A stretch of 64,000 nucleotides of DNA from Talaromyces rugulosus. Its lineage: Eukaryota; Ascomycota; Eurotiomycetes; Eurotiales; Trichocomaceae. The stretch covers positions 2,046,001-2,110,000 of the forward strand of contig NC_049565.1 in NCBI RefSeq assembly GCF_013368755.1. Direction: 5' to 3'. The notes beneath the pieces are model-generated. The model did not search any database, had not been told where the DNA came from, and was given only the letters and a program-made list of their open reading frames with translations. Positions 10,274 through 20,668 of the stretch are shown here, one piece after another. The position numbers were made by a program, and so were the translations under genes. How positions within the stretch are numbered: the stretch's first letter is position 1; each line of letters begins with the position of its first letter.

Positions 10274-10728
10274 GCTGGGAGAATTTTGAATCTGGTTATC
10301 AACATTTGGAAGAACGAGATTTTCATTGACTGGCCTTTTTGTTTTATGTCTGTTTCCCTTGAGGCGACGTCAATGGCAGGACGTGGAAGCTTAAAATGAG
10401 CCGCTGTCGGACTGTGTGCTACGGAAAACTTTGACCTGGTCAAGCAACGTTACCCAGAAGCCCTGCGCCATCCTCCAATAGTAACCCCCCTTATGACGCC
10501 GGTTAACATAGCACAGCCCCGGAATTAGGTATTGAAAAATCTGAAGGTAAATAAAATTGTCTAGCGGTCTCTGTTACATCGGATTTCGGTGCCAGACTAC
10601 ACAGTTTTCCCTATGCGGCATGGTTTATACTCCCGGTTGTCATTCTCGGAAATTTCGGGCGTACCCACAAATATAAGCCCCTAGAAAACTTAAAAAAAAA
10701 ACAGACAAAAAAAGCTGGGACATCACAG
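10274..10728. other. Intergenic, promoter of the type II membrane protein gene
   Basis: No gene. It holds the 3' flank of the acyltransferase gene and the upstream region of the gene starting at 10273. CT-rich and GC-mixed; no motif is assigned. Confidence 0.4.
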
Positions 10729-12189
10729 CTATCTCAGGAGAAGCGTCTTATTGTACAACCACCGCGATACATTGTTGCTAGGCTCATCAAACACCCGCGT
10801 CACAATCTCTGCCACCCACAACGTCATGGGTAGCACACTTAGATGTATAAGCAAAAAACTCGGCTCCAGCCCCAAGGGCCCGCTTTTTGGCAAAGGAAAG
10901 CAGTTGACCCAGCCGGGTGTGTTGGCTTGATGCCATTCGCGTGACCACCCAACTGCAGCATACAACCTATCGGCCACGAGCCAGAGTACTGGCCCGTGAA
11001 CAAGGTAGAAGGCAAACGAGATACGACCGAGATACTGGCAGAAGTGTGTCTCGAAAAAGGCCTTGAGCCAGGAGATTCGCGGCACAGAAGAGACAAGGAA
11101 GGATGAGGCCCAAATCAAAAAGAACCATTTGTAGTCCCACATTGCCTGTGGTTTGAGATATGATAGGTATTTCCATCCGTATGAACCACACAGTTTAGAG
11201 ATATCAGCGTCTCGGCTGGGTACACCACCGAGATAGATGGAAGCGGCGAACATGCAATAAAAAATAGTCTGTTTGTAAGGTTCTAGTGCATAAAAAAAGC
11301 GAGGCAAGTTGCCACTCGCGGCAAGTAAATCAAGGTCGCATAGGAGCATGCCAGAGGAGAATAGCGCGCAAAACCAGCCGTCTGCAATCCAGATAAAGTA
11401 CGAGATTAAGCCGAGTTGGCACAGCAGTCGTGCGTTCCGAGTACAGCGGGAGAATGCCATGAGGGAAGTGTATATCAATATTGAGCCACGAAACTCAGTA
11501 GGAATCGACCACGCGTGGAAGTTGTAGCTAAACCATGGCTCACCGCCGGATCGAAACACGAAGGCAAAATTGTTGAATTCCTTGTACCAGTTCCAAACCT
11601 CTTCACGATATGTCGGCGCTTTATCCACTATAGATGTCTTGACATCGAATAGGTGAAGCAAAGTCATGAAAATAAAAGTAGTGGCAATAACCGGTAGGAA
11701 AAGTCGCAGCCATCGACGAAATAGAGCGGATCCAACATTTTCCCCCAACATGGCGAATTCACCGGCATGGATCAGGGAAAGTGGTTTGACTGAGAGCACA
11801 TAGCCTGAAATCACGAAAAAGACGGTCACGGCGAAATGCCCCCCGGAGAAAAAGATACGAACACCTGGAAGCGCGGCAAAATAGTGGTGCCCGTTCCATC
11901 CGAAACCATTTTCGAATGCGTTGTTCATTTGGCTGTCTTCGTGCGCCCATAACTGATGATGCAGCCAGTAAACCATAAAGGCTGCAAATCCGCGCAAACC
12001 GTCTAGATATGCCGTCCTTGAAAGTTTTCTGCCAATAATGCTGCTTGTGGCCCAGTATGTGGGCGTGAAAACCTCAACAAGACTGCAGAGAGTGCGAGGG
12101 AAGAGAGAGTTTCTCAAGCCATGGCCGCCAGTGGACGCGTTCTGCCCCGGCTTTTCGTTGGCTAGAATTCCATTGATATCTGTCGCCAT
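10729..12189 (-). CDS. Acyltransferase-3 family membrane protein (OafA-like, 486 aa)
   Basis: Single exon. The Met at 12189 (MATDINGIL) is taken as start; the frame also has an ATG at 12255. The signature YLDGLRGFAAFMVYWLHHQLWAH near residue 60 matches the first helix of the acyltransferase-3 family (Pfam PF01757), with the conserved His in the helix. FFVISGYVLS follows near residue 130. About ten hydrophobic segments span the rest, ending in a cytosolic tail. The family transfers acetyl or longer acyl groups to sugars, lipids or secondary metabolites across membranes. Lying between a type II Golgi-like protein and a GT32 gene, it most likely O-acylates a glycan; the acceptor is not known. 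Confidence 0.85.
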   Translation of the reverse strand: MATDINGILANEKPGQNASTGGHGLRNSLFPRTLCSLVEVFTPTYWATSSIIGRKLSRTAYLDGLRGFAAFMVYWLHHQLWAHEDSQMNNAFENGFGWNGHHYFAALPGVRIFFSGGHFAVTVFFVISGYVLSVKPLSLIHAGEFAMLGENVGSALFRRWLRLFLPVIATTFIFMTLLHLFDVKTSIVDKAPTYREEVWNWYKEFNNFAFVFRSGGEPWFSYNFHAWSIPTEFRGSILIYTSLMAFSRCTRNARLLCQLGLISYFIWIADGWFCALFSSGMLLCDLDLLAASGNLPRFFYALEPYKQTIFYCMFAASIYLGGVPSRDADISKLCGSYGWKYLSYLKPQAMWDYKWFFLIWASSFLVSSVPRISWLKAFFETHFCQYLGRISFAFYLVHGPVLWLVADRLYAAVGWSREWHQANTPGWVNCFPLPKSGPLGLEPSFLLIHLSVLPMTLWVAEIVTRVFDEPSNNVSRWLYNKTLLLR

Positions 12190-13606
12190 TGAGATTGATG
12201 TACTGGATTTTGTAACAGAGAAAAATTGATAGGAACGGAATCTTCTTGCATGCATCGTATATGATCGGCTATCTAGAGAAAGGGTTCTCTCAATATCAAC
12301 GACCTAGTGAATGTAGGTTATTTAATCAAGAGTCTGGCAAAAGCACTGGGTAACAACAGTTGATTAGACAGACAAGTAAAATAACTTTGCTGCTGCGGCT
12401 GAGAGTTGGATTTCGAGTTGGATATAAATAATGGGTCACCGCCGGAATAGTAACGTTGAGGGATTTCACAACGACCAGTAGACCATGTTGATTAATAATT
12501 CGGTTTCATTGACCGGTTGTTCCGAGGGCAGACGAATTTGTGGCCTGAACTTGTATCTTCCTCCTACCCCGTCATGCGCGAAGCCGCCGGATATCGCATC
12601 ACAATGGGTTATTGGCCTTGTCACACGTGAGAAAGCGCGAAAGACGGGACACAATGGTGGATAGTGCCCGAGTTGTACAGCAGGGTTATTATGGTGTAAT
12701 GCTGGTCCGAAATTTTCGACACAACCGACAGGCGCAGTTGAATAAGCCTGAGTCGCGGCTGGCGAACCCTGCCACTCTTGTCCACCACCTCCGTTATTTT
12801 CCTGGACACAAGGACATCACAGCCACCCTGAGTCCTCTTTAGCTGCATCGACCATGAAATATGATTACCCTTACTGGTAAATTGAGCAAAACGGAGAAGT
12901 CTTCTAGTCGGAGCCGCCCGAGCAGGTGAGGAGACGTGGCAATGAAGCTGCCAATACTTCAATTAGACTGGCACTGTGGCTGTCCGGCTGGGTGACACTG
13001 CATACAAAGATTGAAGCACTTCATCTCCGAATATATTTTCCACTAAATGCAATAATATCACCCCTGAAGGACCCATCCAATCCGCGAGGAGAAATAACCA
13101 GAGACACGCATTCCTCCCGGATGTATTGGACGCGAATACTCTAGAGATGGGACGATACACAGGAGTTTTCACCTGGTGGATATAGCTACTCGCGGAATGG
13201 GAAAGAGGTTGCACAACTGCAGCCACCCATAACCACTTGCTTCGGATTTGAGGTTACAGCTGCCAGCCCCTTTGCTTATCACGGAGGTGCTGCGGGCGAG
13301 CAGGAGATCAGTCGATCGTGTCCTGGCTATGATGAGTACATGTACCGTCTGGGTGGATTTCTCTCTACAACTATATCCGCAGTAAGCTTGCTCCGACCAT
13401 ACTGTAGTGTTGCCGGGCCTTATCCCTCTGTGTAACCCGCCCAGTCCTTCATTAGAACATTTGCGACTAGCTCATGTCAACAAGACAATCTAAAGACTTT
13501 TTCCCCATTACAACATCTTTTTGTTTCTTGAGATGCTACCACTTGGCACGATTGCCTGTCCCTTTCTTTTCAGATACTTTGTGGTCCTAGTGTTGACACT
13601 GGAAAC
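12190..13606. other. Intergenic, 1.4 kb
   Basis: No convincing gene. It lies between the divergently transcribed acyltransferase (minus) and GT32 gene (plus). Open frames of about 70-110 codons occur on both strands at 12600-13230 but lack domain features and overlap one another. A pyrimidine-rich block (13520-13575) precedes the GT32 start and may be its core promoter. Confidence 0.5.
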
Positions 13607-14827
13607 ATGTCTGTTGTCCTCGGTGGCGAGACGAAGATGAAGCATATTCGCAAGATGTACCCGCTATGCATCGCGTGTATTCTGTGCATCGTGTATCTGT
13701 CAGGCTCCGGATCGTTGGATGGAGCTGAAGGAAATCTTGCCTATGAAACCAGCTTAGTGACAGGCCAGTTTCCACGGAAAGTCTGGCAGACCTGGAAAGT
13801 TGACCCACTAGCCTTTGAAGAGCGCGATCTCTCGGTAGCTCGAACATGGATCCAGAAAAACCCAGGGCATCGGTACGAGGTGCTAACAGACGGAAATGAC
13901 CTTTACTACGTTGAAACTCACTTTGGCCCAATGGGTCTGAATCGCCCGGACATCGTTAATGTGTACCGATCGCTCACTGCAAGGATTATTAAAGCGGATC
14001 TCCTTCGGTACCTTGTCATGTACGTCGAAGGTGGTGTGTACACTGATATTGACGTTGAAGCTCTGCGACCAATTGATCGCTTCATCCCAGACCGCTACGA
14101 TGCAAAAGATGTCGATCTCGTCATTGGCGTGGAGATCGATGAGCCCGGATGGTACGACCATCCAATTCTGGGGTCTAAATCCCGGTCATTCTGTCAATGG
14201 ACTTTCATGGCCAAGCCAGGGTTGCCAGTAATGATGAGGTTGATAAACGGGATTCTCCAATGGCTCGAAGAGATATCGCGCAAGCAAAAAGTGTCGATTT
14301 CTAATATCCAGCTAGACTTTGATGAGGTTATCAGCGGGACAGGGCCTTCTGCTTTCACTGAGGCTGTTTTGGCCGAGATGAGTGCGCGAAGTGGCCAGCA
14401 AGTGACGTGGGAGTCCTTCCACAATCTAGCTGAGTCCAAGCTTGTGGGAGGAATTCTAGTGCTGACAGTAGAAGCCTTCGCAGCGGGCCAGGGCCACTCG
14501 GATTCGGGGAACCACGATGCGCGTACAGCGCTGGTAAAGCACCACTACCACGCTTCGATGTGGCCCAGTACACATCCGAGGTACAATCACCCAATGTACG
14601 GCGAAGTCGAACGATGCAACTGGAACAGCGATTGTATCCGAGCCTGGGACGAGGACGTCAAGAACTTTGATGAACTACCCAAGGACGAGCAGATCCGCCA
14701 GATTGCCATGAAAGAAGCTAGAGAGGCCGCCTACAGTGAAATTCGTGCCAAAGAAGAAGACGAAAAGCGGAAAAAGGAAGAAGAAGCCGTAGAGCTCGCT
14801 GCGCTGGCGCCTATAGCTCTGCAATAA
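13607..14827 (+). CDS. Och1-like glycosyltransferase, GT32 (406 aa)
   Basis: Single exon. A type II anchor lies near residues 16-33 (MYPLCIACILCIVYLSGSG). FPRKVWQTWKVD and the block LTARIIKADLLRYLVMYVEGGVYTDIDVEALRP (given here as its two halves, ADLLRYL and GGVYTDIDVEAL) are diagnostic of the DXD sugar-binding region shared by Och1/Hoc1 alpha-1,6-mannosyltransferases. The DxD is TDID near residue 147. HHYHASMW near residue 320 is the usual C-terminal His/Trp block. The last 50 residues are a charged Glu/Lys helix ending in ALAPIALQ. It uses GDP-mannose or a related donor in the Golgi in characterised relatives. The neighbouring acyltransferase suggests a dedicated glycan pathway. Confidence 0.85.
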   Translation: MSVVLGGETKMKHIRKMYPLCIACILCIVYLSGSGSLDGAEGNLAYETSLVTGQFPRKVWQTWKVDPLAFEERDLSVARTWIQKNPGHRYEVLTDGNDLYYVETHFGPMGLNRPDIVNVYRSLTARIIKADLLRYLVMYVEGGVYTDIDVEALRPIDRFIPDRYDAKDVDLVIGVEIDEPGWYDHPILGSKSRSFCQWTFMAKPGLPVMMRLINGILQWLEEISRKQKVSISNIQLDFDEVISGTGPSAFTEAVLAEMSARSGQQVTWESFHNLAESKLVGGILVLTVEAFAAGQGHSDSGNHDARTALVKHHYHASMWPSTHPRYNHPMYGEVERCNWNSDCIRAWDEDVKNFDELPKDEQIRQIAMKEAREAAYSEIRAKEEDEKRKKEEEAVELAALAPIALQ

Positions 14828-15612
14828 GTTCCATGGCCCTTTCGGCTGAATTTGCTTTATCTTAGAGGTGATAGATTTGCTTCGGTCCATATACCCTAGC
14901 GGTATTACTATACGTACTATAGGAATAAGTCTTGTTCTGCTTTCTTTCAGCTGGGCGTATGACTTGGAGTTACGGCGTTTGATGCAACCGTCCAGTGCAT
15001 GGCTTGGTCTTGGAGTTTATTAGTACATCCAATGCGACTATTGTGAAATATATCAATGTGAAGATCGGGTGAATTGTTTAGATTAATGATTCCTGGTGAA
15101 TACATTAACTCCGGGTATTCAGTGTTACTACATAAGTATGGTCAAATTAGAAGTATAAAACAGCCAATTAAAGTCTTTCAGTAGAAACCATGTACTTACT
15201 AGCACTTACGCATAACAATATTGATACGGACCTCATCTTATCTCAATATGATTACATAGTATATATACGAGACATATCAGACGGTAGAAATATTGATCAT
15301 TGATATTGACTTTTTGACCAATAAGTGGAACCGTATGACCCCCACACCGTGGTGCTGACTGTATAACTTTGGACTAGTGCAGAAAAGACGGATGATCGCG
15401 GTTCCGTGGATTGAGACTGCCAGGCTTCTAGGGATCACGTACAATTTACCATATATATCAGAGAGGATGAGATGTCCTAACTAAAATTAAACATCGCTAG
15501 GCTATTCATTAAGCTGAGGGTCTCTCATCCACAAATACCTTACAATCGATAGTTTGTTTCCCCACCGAAAGCCGAGACCGTCTATTGCAATAGGTGGCTG
15601 GAAGTGACCACA
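14828..15612. other. Intergenic, AT-rich
   Basis: No gene seen. Highly AT-rich from about 15050 to 15300 with several TATATA stretches (for example tatatatacg near 15261). It serves as the 3' flank of the GT32 gene and the upstream region of the Zn2Cys6 regulator at 15613. Confidence 0.5.
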
Positions 15613-17714
15613 ATGGCGGGCAATTCCCTGTCGGACGGGCCTGGGACATACAGAAACAGAGCTAAGTCCAAGACGGGCTGTTTGACGTGCAAGTAAGTCA
15701 GTCAACTGCGTCATTCCCTTGCTTGGCTGAATGGTTGGCGTTATGTCCGAAAGCCTCGGATGTGTTAAATGTTGACGACATGATTTTTTTTAGAAGTATG
15801 TTAGTATTCGTTGATTGGTTGCTATAACGAAATCTGAAATGAATTTCTAATCTGCGTTTATAAAACCCGTTAGAGCGGCGAATCAAATGTGACGAGACTC
15901 GACCAAATTGCACGCGATGTTCCTCTACAGGTCGCAAATGCGATGGCTATGGATCTTCGAGTCCCCCAGAGAATTACCGTCGTCGTTGTATGACAACATT
16001 CTCACCATCAGCATTTGGCTTCTCTGAGAATGACCGTGAAACACGGTGCTTCCAGTACTTCTACGAAAGAACAGCACCAGCCTTGGCAGGCTACTCCGGA
16101 TCTATATTTTGGAGTCCATTTGTGTTACAAGCGAGCCAGCGCGAAAAATCAATCTGGCATGCCATGATTGCTGTGGGATCGCTGCACGAAAATTTTGAGA
16201 ACGGACAGGGTCCTATTGGAGTCGATTTACTGCGTCATGGACAAGATGCGTTTACCATTCATGAATACTTGATAGCAATCAGGTCCCTTCTAAAACCATC
16301 AGGTATGACGAACAACAACCCCATATACAGTACTCCGGATTGTGGCAGTTTTGGAAACGTCACTTTAGATGTATGCTTGATATCTTGCATATTGTTTACA
16401 TGTTTTGAAGTAGGTCCCTCTCATATTTCTGTAGCGTATTGAACTACTTTGTATACCCCCTCTAGAAAAATGCTTGGGATACTCCAGCTCATTAGTTTAG
16501 ATTCTCTCTGGCCACTATGCCTCCGCCGTCAATCACGTTCGAAGTGGTATCAAAATCCTACGAGAGGTCTATTACGATGCCCGCTGTGGCACATTTCGAC
16601 ATCCTTACTTGCTTCCATCTACAGTGTCAAACTTGGAAATAGAAAGTATACGCAAAATTTTTGCTTACTTACACTCCCAAATGGCAACCTTAGTAAGTCT
16701 ATATTCAGTCCATGCTCTCCATTTTGAAGATATGAAGTATTCACCAACAAGTAGACACGTGACGAGGGAAATTTCCCAGCACATGGCCCTCTCCAAATGC
16801 CTGAGGTCCCCTGCTTTCCATCAGAATTCCCGGAATCCTTTATCTCCATAGCGGAGGCAGGTAACAGCCTCGATACACTAAAGGGCAGCTACGTGATACA
16901 CTGTCGCAACATCATGCATTCTGTATCGGTTGGAAAAACCTATGAAATGCCTAAATACTTATTCGAGCAAATGAGACTCTCATTTCCCCGATGGTGCGCC
17001 GCTTTCTCCCACTTCGAAGAATCCCTTGGCTATTCTAGAGAGTTATTAGGTTTCAAATTAATCAAGATTCATCGGCTGCATTTTATGATATATTACGAAT
17101 ACGCCAAGGCGAGCGAACTGGCTTTATATAAGAATGAAACTTCGTCTTTTTCCTGGGACGAATACAATGACATATTCGCTGAAATAGTCTCTTTGGCGGG
17201 CTTAGTGATTAAAACGACTTCTGCTACCCAGATGCCATTGTCTGGTTGTGCCTCTGGGTCCTTTGATTCTATGAAACAAGACAATGAAATACAGCCATCC
17301 TTCTGTCTTGATAATGGTGCATTACTGCCGCTCTATGAAGTCGCTACCCTGTGTCGCGATCCAATTATTCGCCGAAAAGCAGTAAGCATCCTGCGTTCGG
17401 CTCCCCGCCAAGAAGGAGTGTTCAACAGTCATCTCCTTGCAATGGCAGCTGAGAAAGCCATCGAAATTGAAGAAGCTGCTGCCTCCGGAAATTCTCTGGA
17501 CTATGACTCTATTATCACTGGATCAAAAGTAGAACAGGAGCGAAACACGATTACGAAAAGCTCCGAAGTCCCTGATTCTGTCCGTCTTAATTATGCGTTT
17601 CCGAAAATTGACATGGTTAAAAAGAAGATTTCCTTGACGATTGGACCGTCCGCCAAGAAGGAGATAAATATTCCGTGGCCAGATCTAAATTTCTTGGTGG
17701 AGACTGCGAGATAG
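15613..17714 (+). CDS. Zn2Cys6 transcription factor with a 2-nt microexon (589 aa)
   Basis: Exons 15613-15692, 15794-15795, 15874-16409, 16501-16692 and 16755-17714 join in phase to 590 codons. Exon 1 ends inside the codon after TGCLTC, and exon 3 continues with RRIKCDETRPNCTRCSSTGRKCDGYG-type spacing. Only by including the two bases AA at 15794-15795, flanked by TTTTAG and GTATGT, do the halves join as C-x2-C-x6-C-x6-C-x2-C-x6-C, the Gal4-type zinc cluster. The middle region (VNHVRSGIKILREV; FTCFEILSGHYASA) is the usual fungal regulator of about 550-600 residues. It is a nuclear DNA-binding activator or repressor and probably controls the adjacent dioxygenase, DUF3830 and DHDPS-family genes; that target set is inferred. 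Confidence 0.75.
15794..15795 (+). other. Putative 2-nt microexon (AA) in the zinc-cluster gene
   Basis: The two bases sit between a canonical acceptor (ATTTTTTTTAG, ending 15793) and a canonical donor (GTATGTTAG, starting 15796). Without them, exon 1 joined to the exon at 15874 runs into a stop after about eight codons. With them the C6 zinc cluster has perfect family spacing. No single-intron solution with GT-AG borders was found that does this. Confidence 0.55.
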
Positions 17715-17879
17715 AATCACGGGGGAAATTTTCAACCATTAGCATTGACGTCGAGTTTGCCTTGAGTCTAGGCTTTGAGGCTAAATAGTCAGGCATAGGT
17801 CGTTAAATTTATATCCATTTGTCTTGTAAAAGAACAATAGTAGATGGTACCTTTTTATTCTAAAGACACTCAGGGTTTT

Positions 17880-19243
17880 CTATGCTGCCATTGGAGAAGT
17901 CGACCCTGCAGCCAGCCTTTCGGCTTCTGTAACCCCGTATGATAATGGGCCATCATCAATAATCGTCGATCGACGCACATCTCTCGCTGTTATTGCCTCA
18001 GTGTATGGGTTTGCTCTGTGCATGGATTGTCTATTATCCCACCAAACCATGTCTCCACCGAATATCCATTCCATACTAAACACATACTGAATGATACACA
18101 TGAAAATTAGATCTTGGAACATGGGGAAATTAAAGAAACATCGTCCTACCTTTGGTTGCGTGCAATAGTCAATCAATTCCCAAATCAATTTTTGACTCTC
18201 TTCCAAGGAGTAACCCACAATTCTCTTTGCATGAGCAGCAAGATACATTGTCTTTCGGTCGTCGGGAGCAGTCTGTACCAGTTTATGATATGCGGGGGGC
18301 TTCGCTGCTAGCTCATGTGGTAGAGGATTTCCTTAGACGAGCGGCGAAGCCAGTTTTCTTGAGTGCCATAAGCTTGACGAGTCGGTTAGATGAAGTTTTT
18401 CGGTTGCGTTAAAACCAAAATATGTACTTACTCATGTTCTACAATTAGATTCTCGAGCAACTCTTTCTTCTCTTGCGGGAGATGGGAGTATGCTCGGCGC
18501 ATATCAGCAAAATGAGTCCAAGATCCGCCCTTTACCGGATTTCCACGAGACAAAAGTATGGAATATTTGGAGCGGAATATTCGGAGCGTTGTTGATGATA
18601 TGATGAGTCCTTTATGAGACGTCAATAACGCCACAGGAAGTGTTTGAGACTTGAAATATTCAAACCGTGTGCCACAGGGCGTTCCCTAGACTATGATGCC
18701 ACCTACGGCTATCGCGTTTCACTAATGAGCCGTCCAATTCAATACTTTTGATCACAACTAATTAGCTGGGTACAAAAGAAAGAGAAAAGGAGATGTGAAC
18801 ACACTTTCCAACGTCGAACAACAATGGCTCACCCAGCCTGTCATTCTCACGTCCGTAAAAGAAGGGGTTGATTTCTAGCTTCTCACCCAATTGCTGAGAG
18901 AAGGCGATATGACGGCTATTATCTAGACCAGTTTGACGAAATATTAAGACCCCATACTTATCTTGCAATATAACTAACTGTACGATGGTAGATTAGAATA
19001 TAATTTCCTCCTATGTTGTTAATCTAACCATAGGATTATTTGTGTTCTCACCTGCGCCACTATCTCCTTGGGGATCAGTTCGCTCCAATTTACCCCTGAT
19101 ACTTCAGCACCGAAGGTTGAATCGCAGCTTTGAAACACAGGCTTAAAAGTGAGTAGTCCATCTTGAATGGCATCGGGTCTACTGCTCTTATTCGTTGGAC
19201 AGGTGTTTTCGTATGTCCGAATGTGGATGTGAGATAACGACAT
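17880..19243 (-). pseudogene. TauD/TfdA-type 2-oxoglutarate dioxygenase, broken by two lesions
   Basis: Six exon remnants can be placed (19243-19052, 18977-18803, 18757-18666, 18609-18432, 18372-18150, 18086-17880). They encode the TauD order: QDKYGVLIFRQTG, LGNALWHTDSS (Fe ligands His and Asp), SRGNPVKGGSWTHFAD, PPAYHKLVQTAP, and GDMVWWDNRQSMHRANP (distal His, then Arg). Exon 4 contains a 14 bp tandem duplication (18561-18588) that shifts the frame just after the HTDSSYHQQRS segment; without one copy every exon phase agrees. Exon 5 has an in-frame TAA (18333-18335) where relatives have a codon before Gly-Asn-Pro. Splice sites are otherwise largely intact, so decay looks recent. Family enzymes hydroxylate small acids in the cytosol. 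Confidence 0.75.
18561..18588. repeat. 14 bp tandem duplication causing a frameshift
   Basis: Two adjacent copies, gaatatttggagcg (18561-18574) and gaatattcggagcg (18575-18588), differ at one base. They lie inside exon 4 of the dioxygenase remnant and change its phase by +14. Confidence 0.9.
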
Positions 19244-19834
19244 TTTGAGGCGTCGAAGAGAGTTCACGCAAGGCAAAATGTATTTCCTTCTTCCACACTC
19301 CATATATTCTACGTTTATGTATCATTATCCTGATTACTGCAGGTCCCTACCGATTTCTCGCCCGTCTAGAGACATCGGCCACTTTAAAGACTGTGTCCTT
19401 ATTCCGTGCCTTGCTCCCATATCGACAAAAATTGATTCACGTACGATGGAGTGGTGAAGGGTTATGGATTCCACTGGGCGAGACAGATTTCGGGGTTCCT
19501 TTTGAAAACCATACAGCCCATCCGGCAGCGGGTCAAATACTGTTATACCCCGGTGGTATCTCGGAAACAGAATTCTTGTTTTGTTATGGAGGCGTCTCAT
19601 TTGCAAGCAAGATGGGCCCATTGGCGGCGAACCATTTCTTGACCATAACAGAGGGACAGGAAAATCTGCGGTCGCTTGGGGAGTTAGTTTTATGGAAAGG
19701 GGCTCAGGATGTTGTATTCGAAATTGCAGATGATGAAACGTGAGTTTTGGCTGGAAGAAAAAGATTTGTAAAGGATTAACATTTTTCAAATCAGGATCCG
19801 TCAATTTAGAAGAATCAACTCAGGGAAACTTTAG
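19213..19834 (+). CDS. DUF3830-family protein (cyclophilin-like fold), three exons
   Basis: The core exon 19343-19739 encodes YRFLARLETSAT, LLPYRQKLIHVRWSGEG, LWIPLGETDFG, FENHTAHPAAGQILLYPGG and KMGPLAANHFLTITEG, the full pattern of the DUF3830 family (Pfam PF12903), which I recall mainly from bacterial catabolic operons and scattered fungi. A GTGAGT intron (19740-19794) leads to a short last exon 19795-19834. The 5' end is less sure: the best fit is a tiny exon 19213-19228 (MSECG) spliced with a GTGAGA donor to 19343, which makes it antisense to the start of the TauD remnant. The protein is about 150 residues, the family length. Biochemical role is unknown; it lies beside DHDPS-family and TauD-type genes. 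Confidence 0.7.
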
Positions 19835-19841
19835 GCGATTA

Positions 19842-20668
19842 TCATACCCTTAGGTTAACTGCCTCTGATGAAGGTAAGCAGCGTTGTTTCCGCGCACGGC
19901 ACTGATTTGTTTTTAATATTTAAGTCGGGTGTTAATCCACCAACACTCAACAAGTTTGGACGGACCTGTAAACATGCACGAGCAACACGACGAGCCTTAT
20001 TCGAAGGCTGCTCCTCATCATAGCTAGACTTGGTTAGTTGATTGAAATAAAGATGAGGCTCAATTGAGTAAACACACAATTCTTGTGAGCCCCATTTTTC
20101 TGCCATGATTGACTTGGAGATAACATTGAAATTCATTGAGTTCTCAACATCAATTGATATCAATTGATACTTCAACACACGAGGTGCGTATAGGACATAT
20201 GCAACATTAGACCGATAACCCAACGGACTCTGATTTACCTGTTAAAGCTACTATTAGCGAGAAATAATACAAATTATCCGGAAAACAAGATTACTTACAT
20301 TAACTCCACCAAGGGCAATCATCTGACTTCACGGGTTTGTCAGAATCCTAACATTAGTCACTTCATATTTGCTCTATCGTACATATCACACGGCTATGTT
20401 TAGAATGTTAGCTCAATTGAATAAATATATCATGACCACTTCAATATTGAATGGGTATTACCTTTAGTTGCCGTTTTAGACCATGATCTTGAAGTAAGAT
20501 CTCATAGTTTTCCACGACACTACCTACGAAGACAGGTGTGTCATCGCCTCGGAGCGCAATGCTGTCCTTCTGGTGTGAGAACAGGCCATAGCATTTTTAC
20601 CTCTTCCGGAATCATAATCGGTCGAAGCTGTTTTTCCACCACGACGGGTCCGTAGTGGAAGGACTCCT
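19842..20668 (-). CDS. Unrecognised multi-exon gene, probably incomplete
   Basis: Five exon-like blocks keep phase across GT-AG introns: about 20668-20601 (HYGPVVVEKQLRPIMIP), 20569-20462 (RGDDTPVFVGSVVENYEILL), 20322-20299 (MIALGGVN), 20238-19966 (NQSPLGYRSNVAYVLYAPRV to RRVARACLQ) and 19901-19842. The last junction gives ACLQCRARKQRC, the first half of a Zn2Cys6 cluster (C-x2-C-x6-C), but the frame ends 11 codons later with no second half. No clear start is found; coding-like sequence (GVGRIDLDPFISRAL, near 20850-20900) continues upstream but its frames are interrupted. I do not recognise the protein. It may be a decayed gene, possibly including a truncated zinc-cluster regulator. It ends 8 bp from the DUF3830 stop, convergent. 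Confidence 0.35.

Noticed and set aside
15990..17714. Regulator annotated as two separate genes (15990-16442 and 16797-17714)
   Set aside because: Introns 16410-16500 and 16693-16754 join the parts in phase with continuous family motifs, so one gene is favoured.
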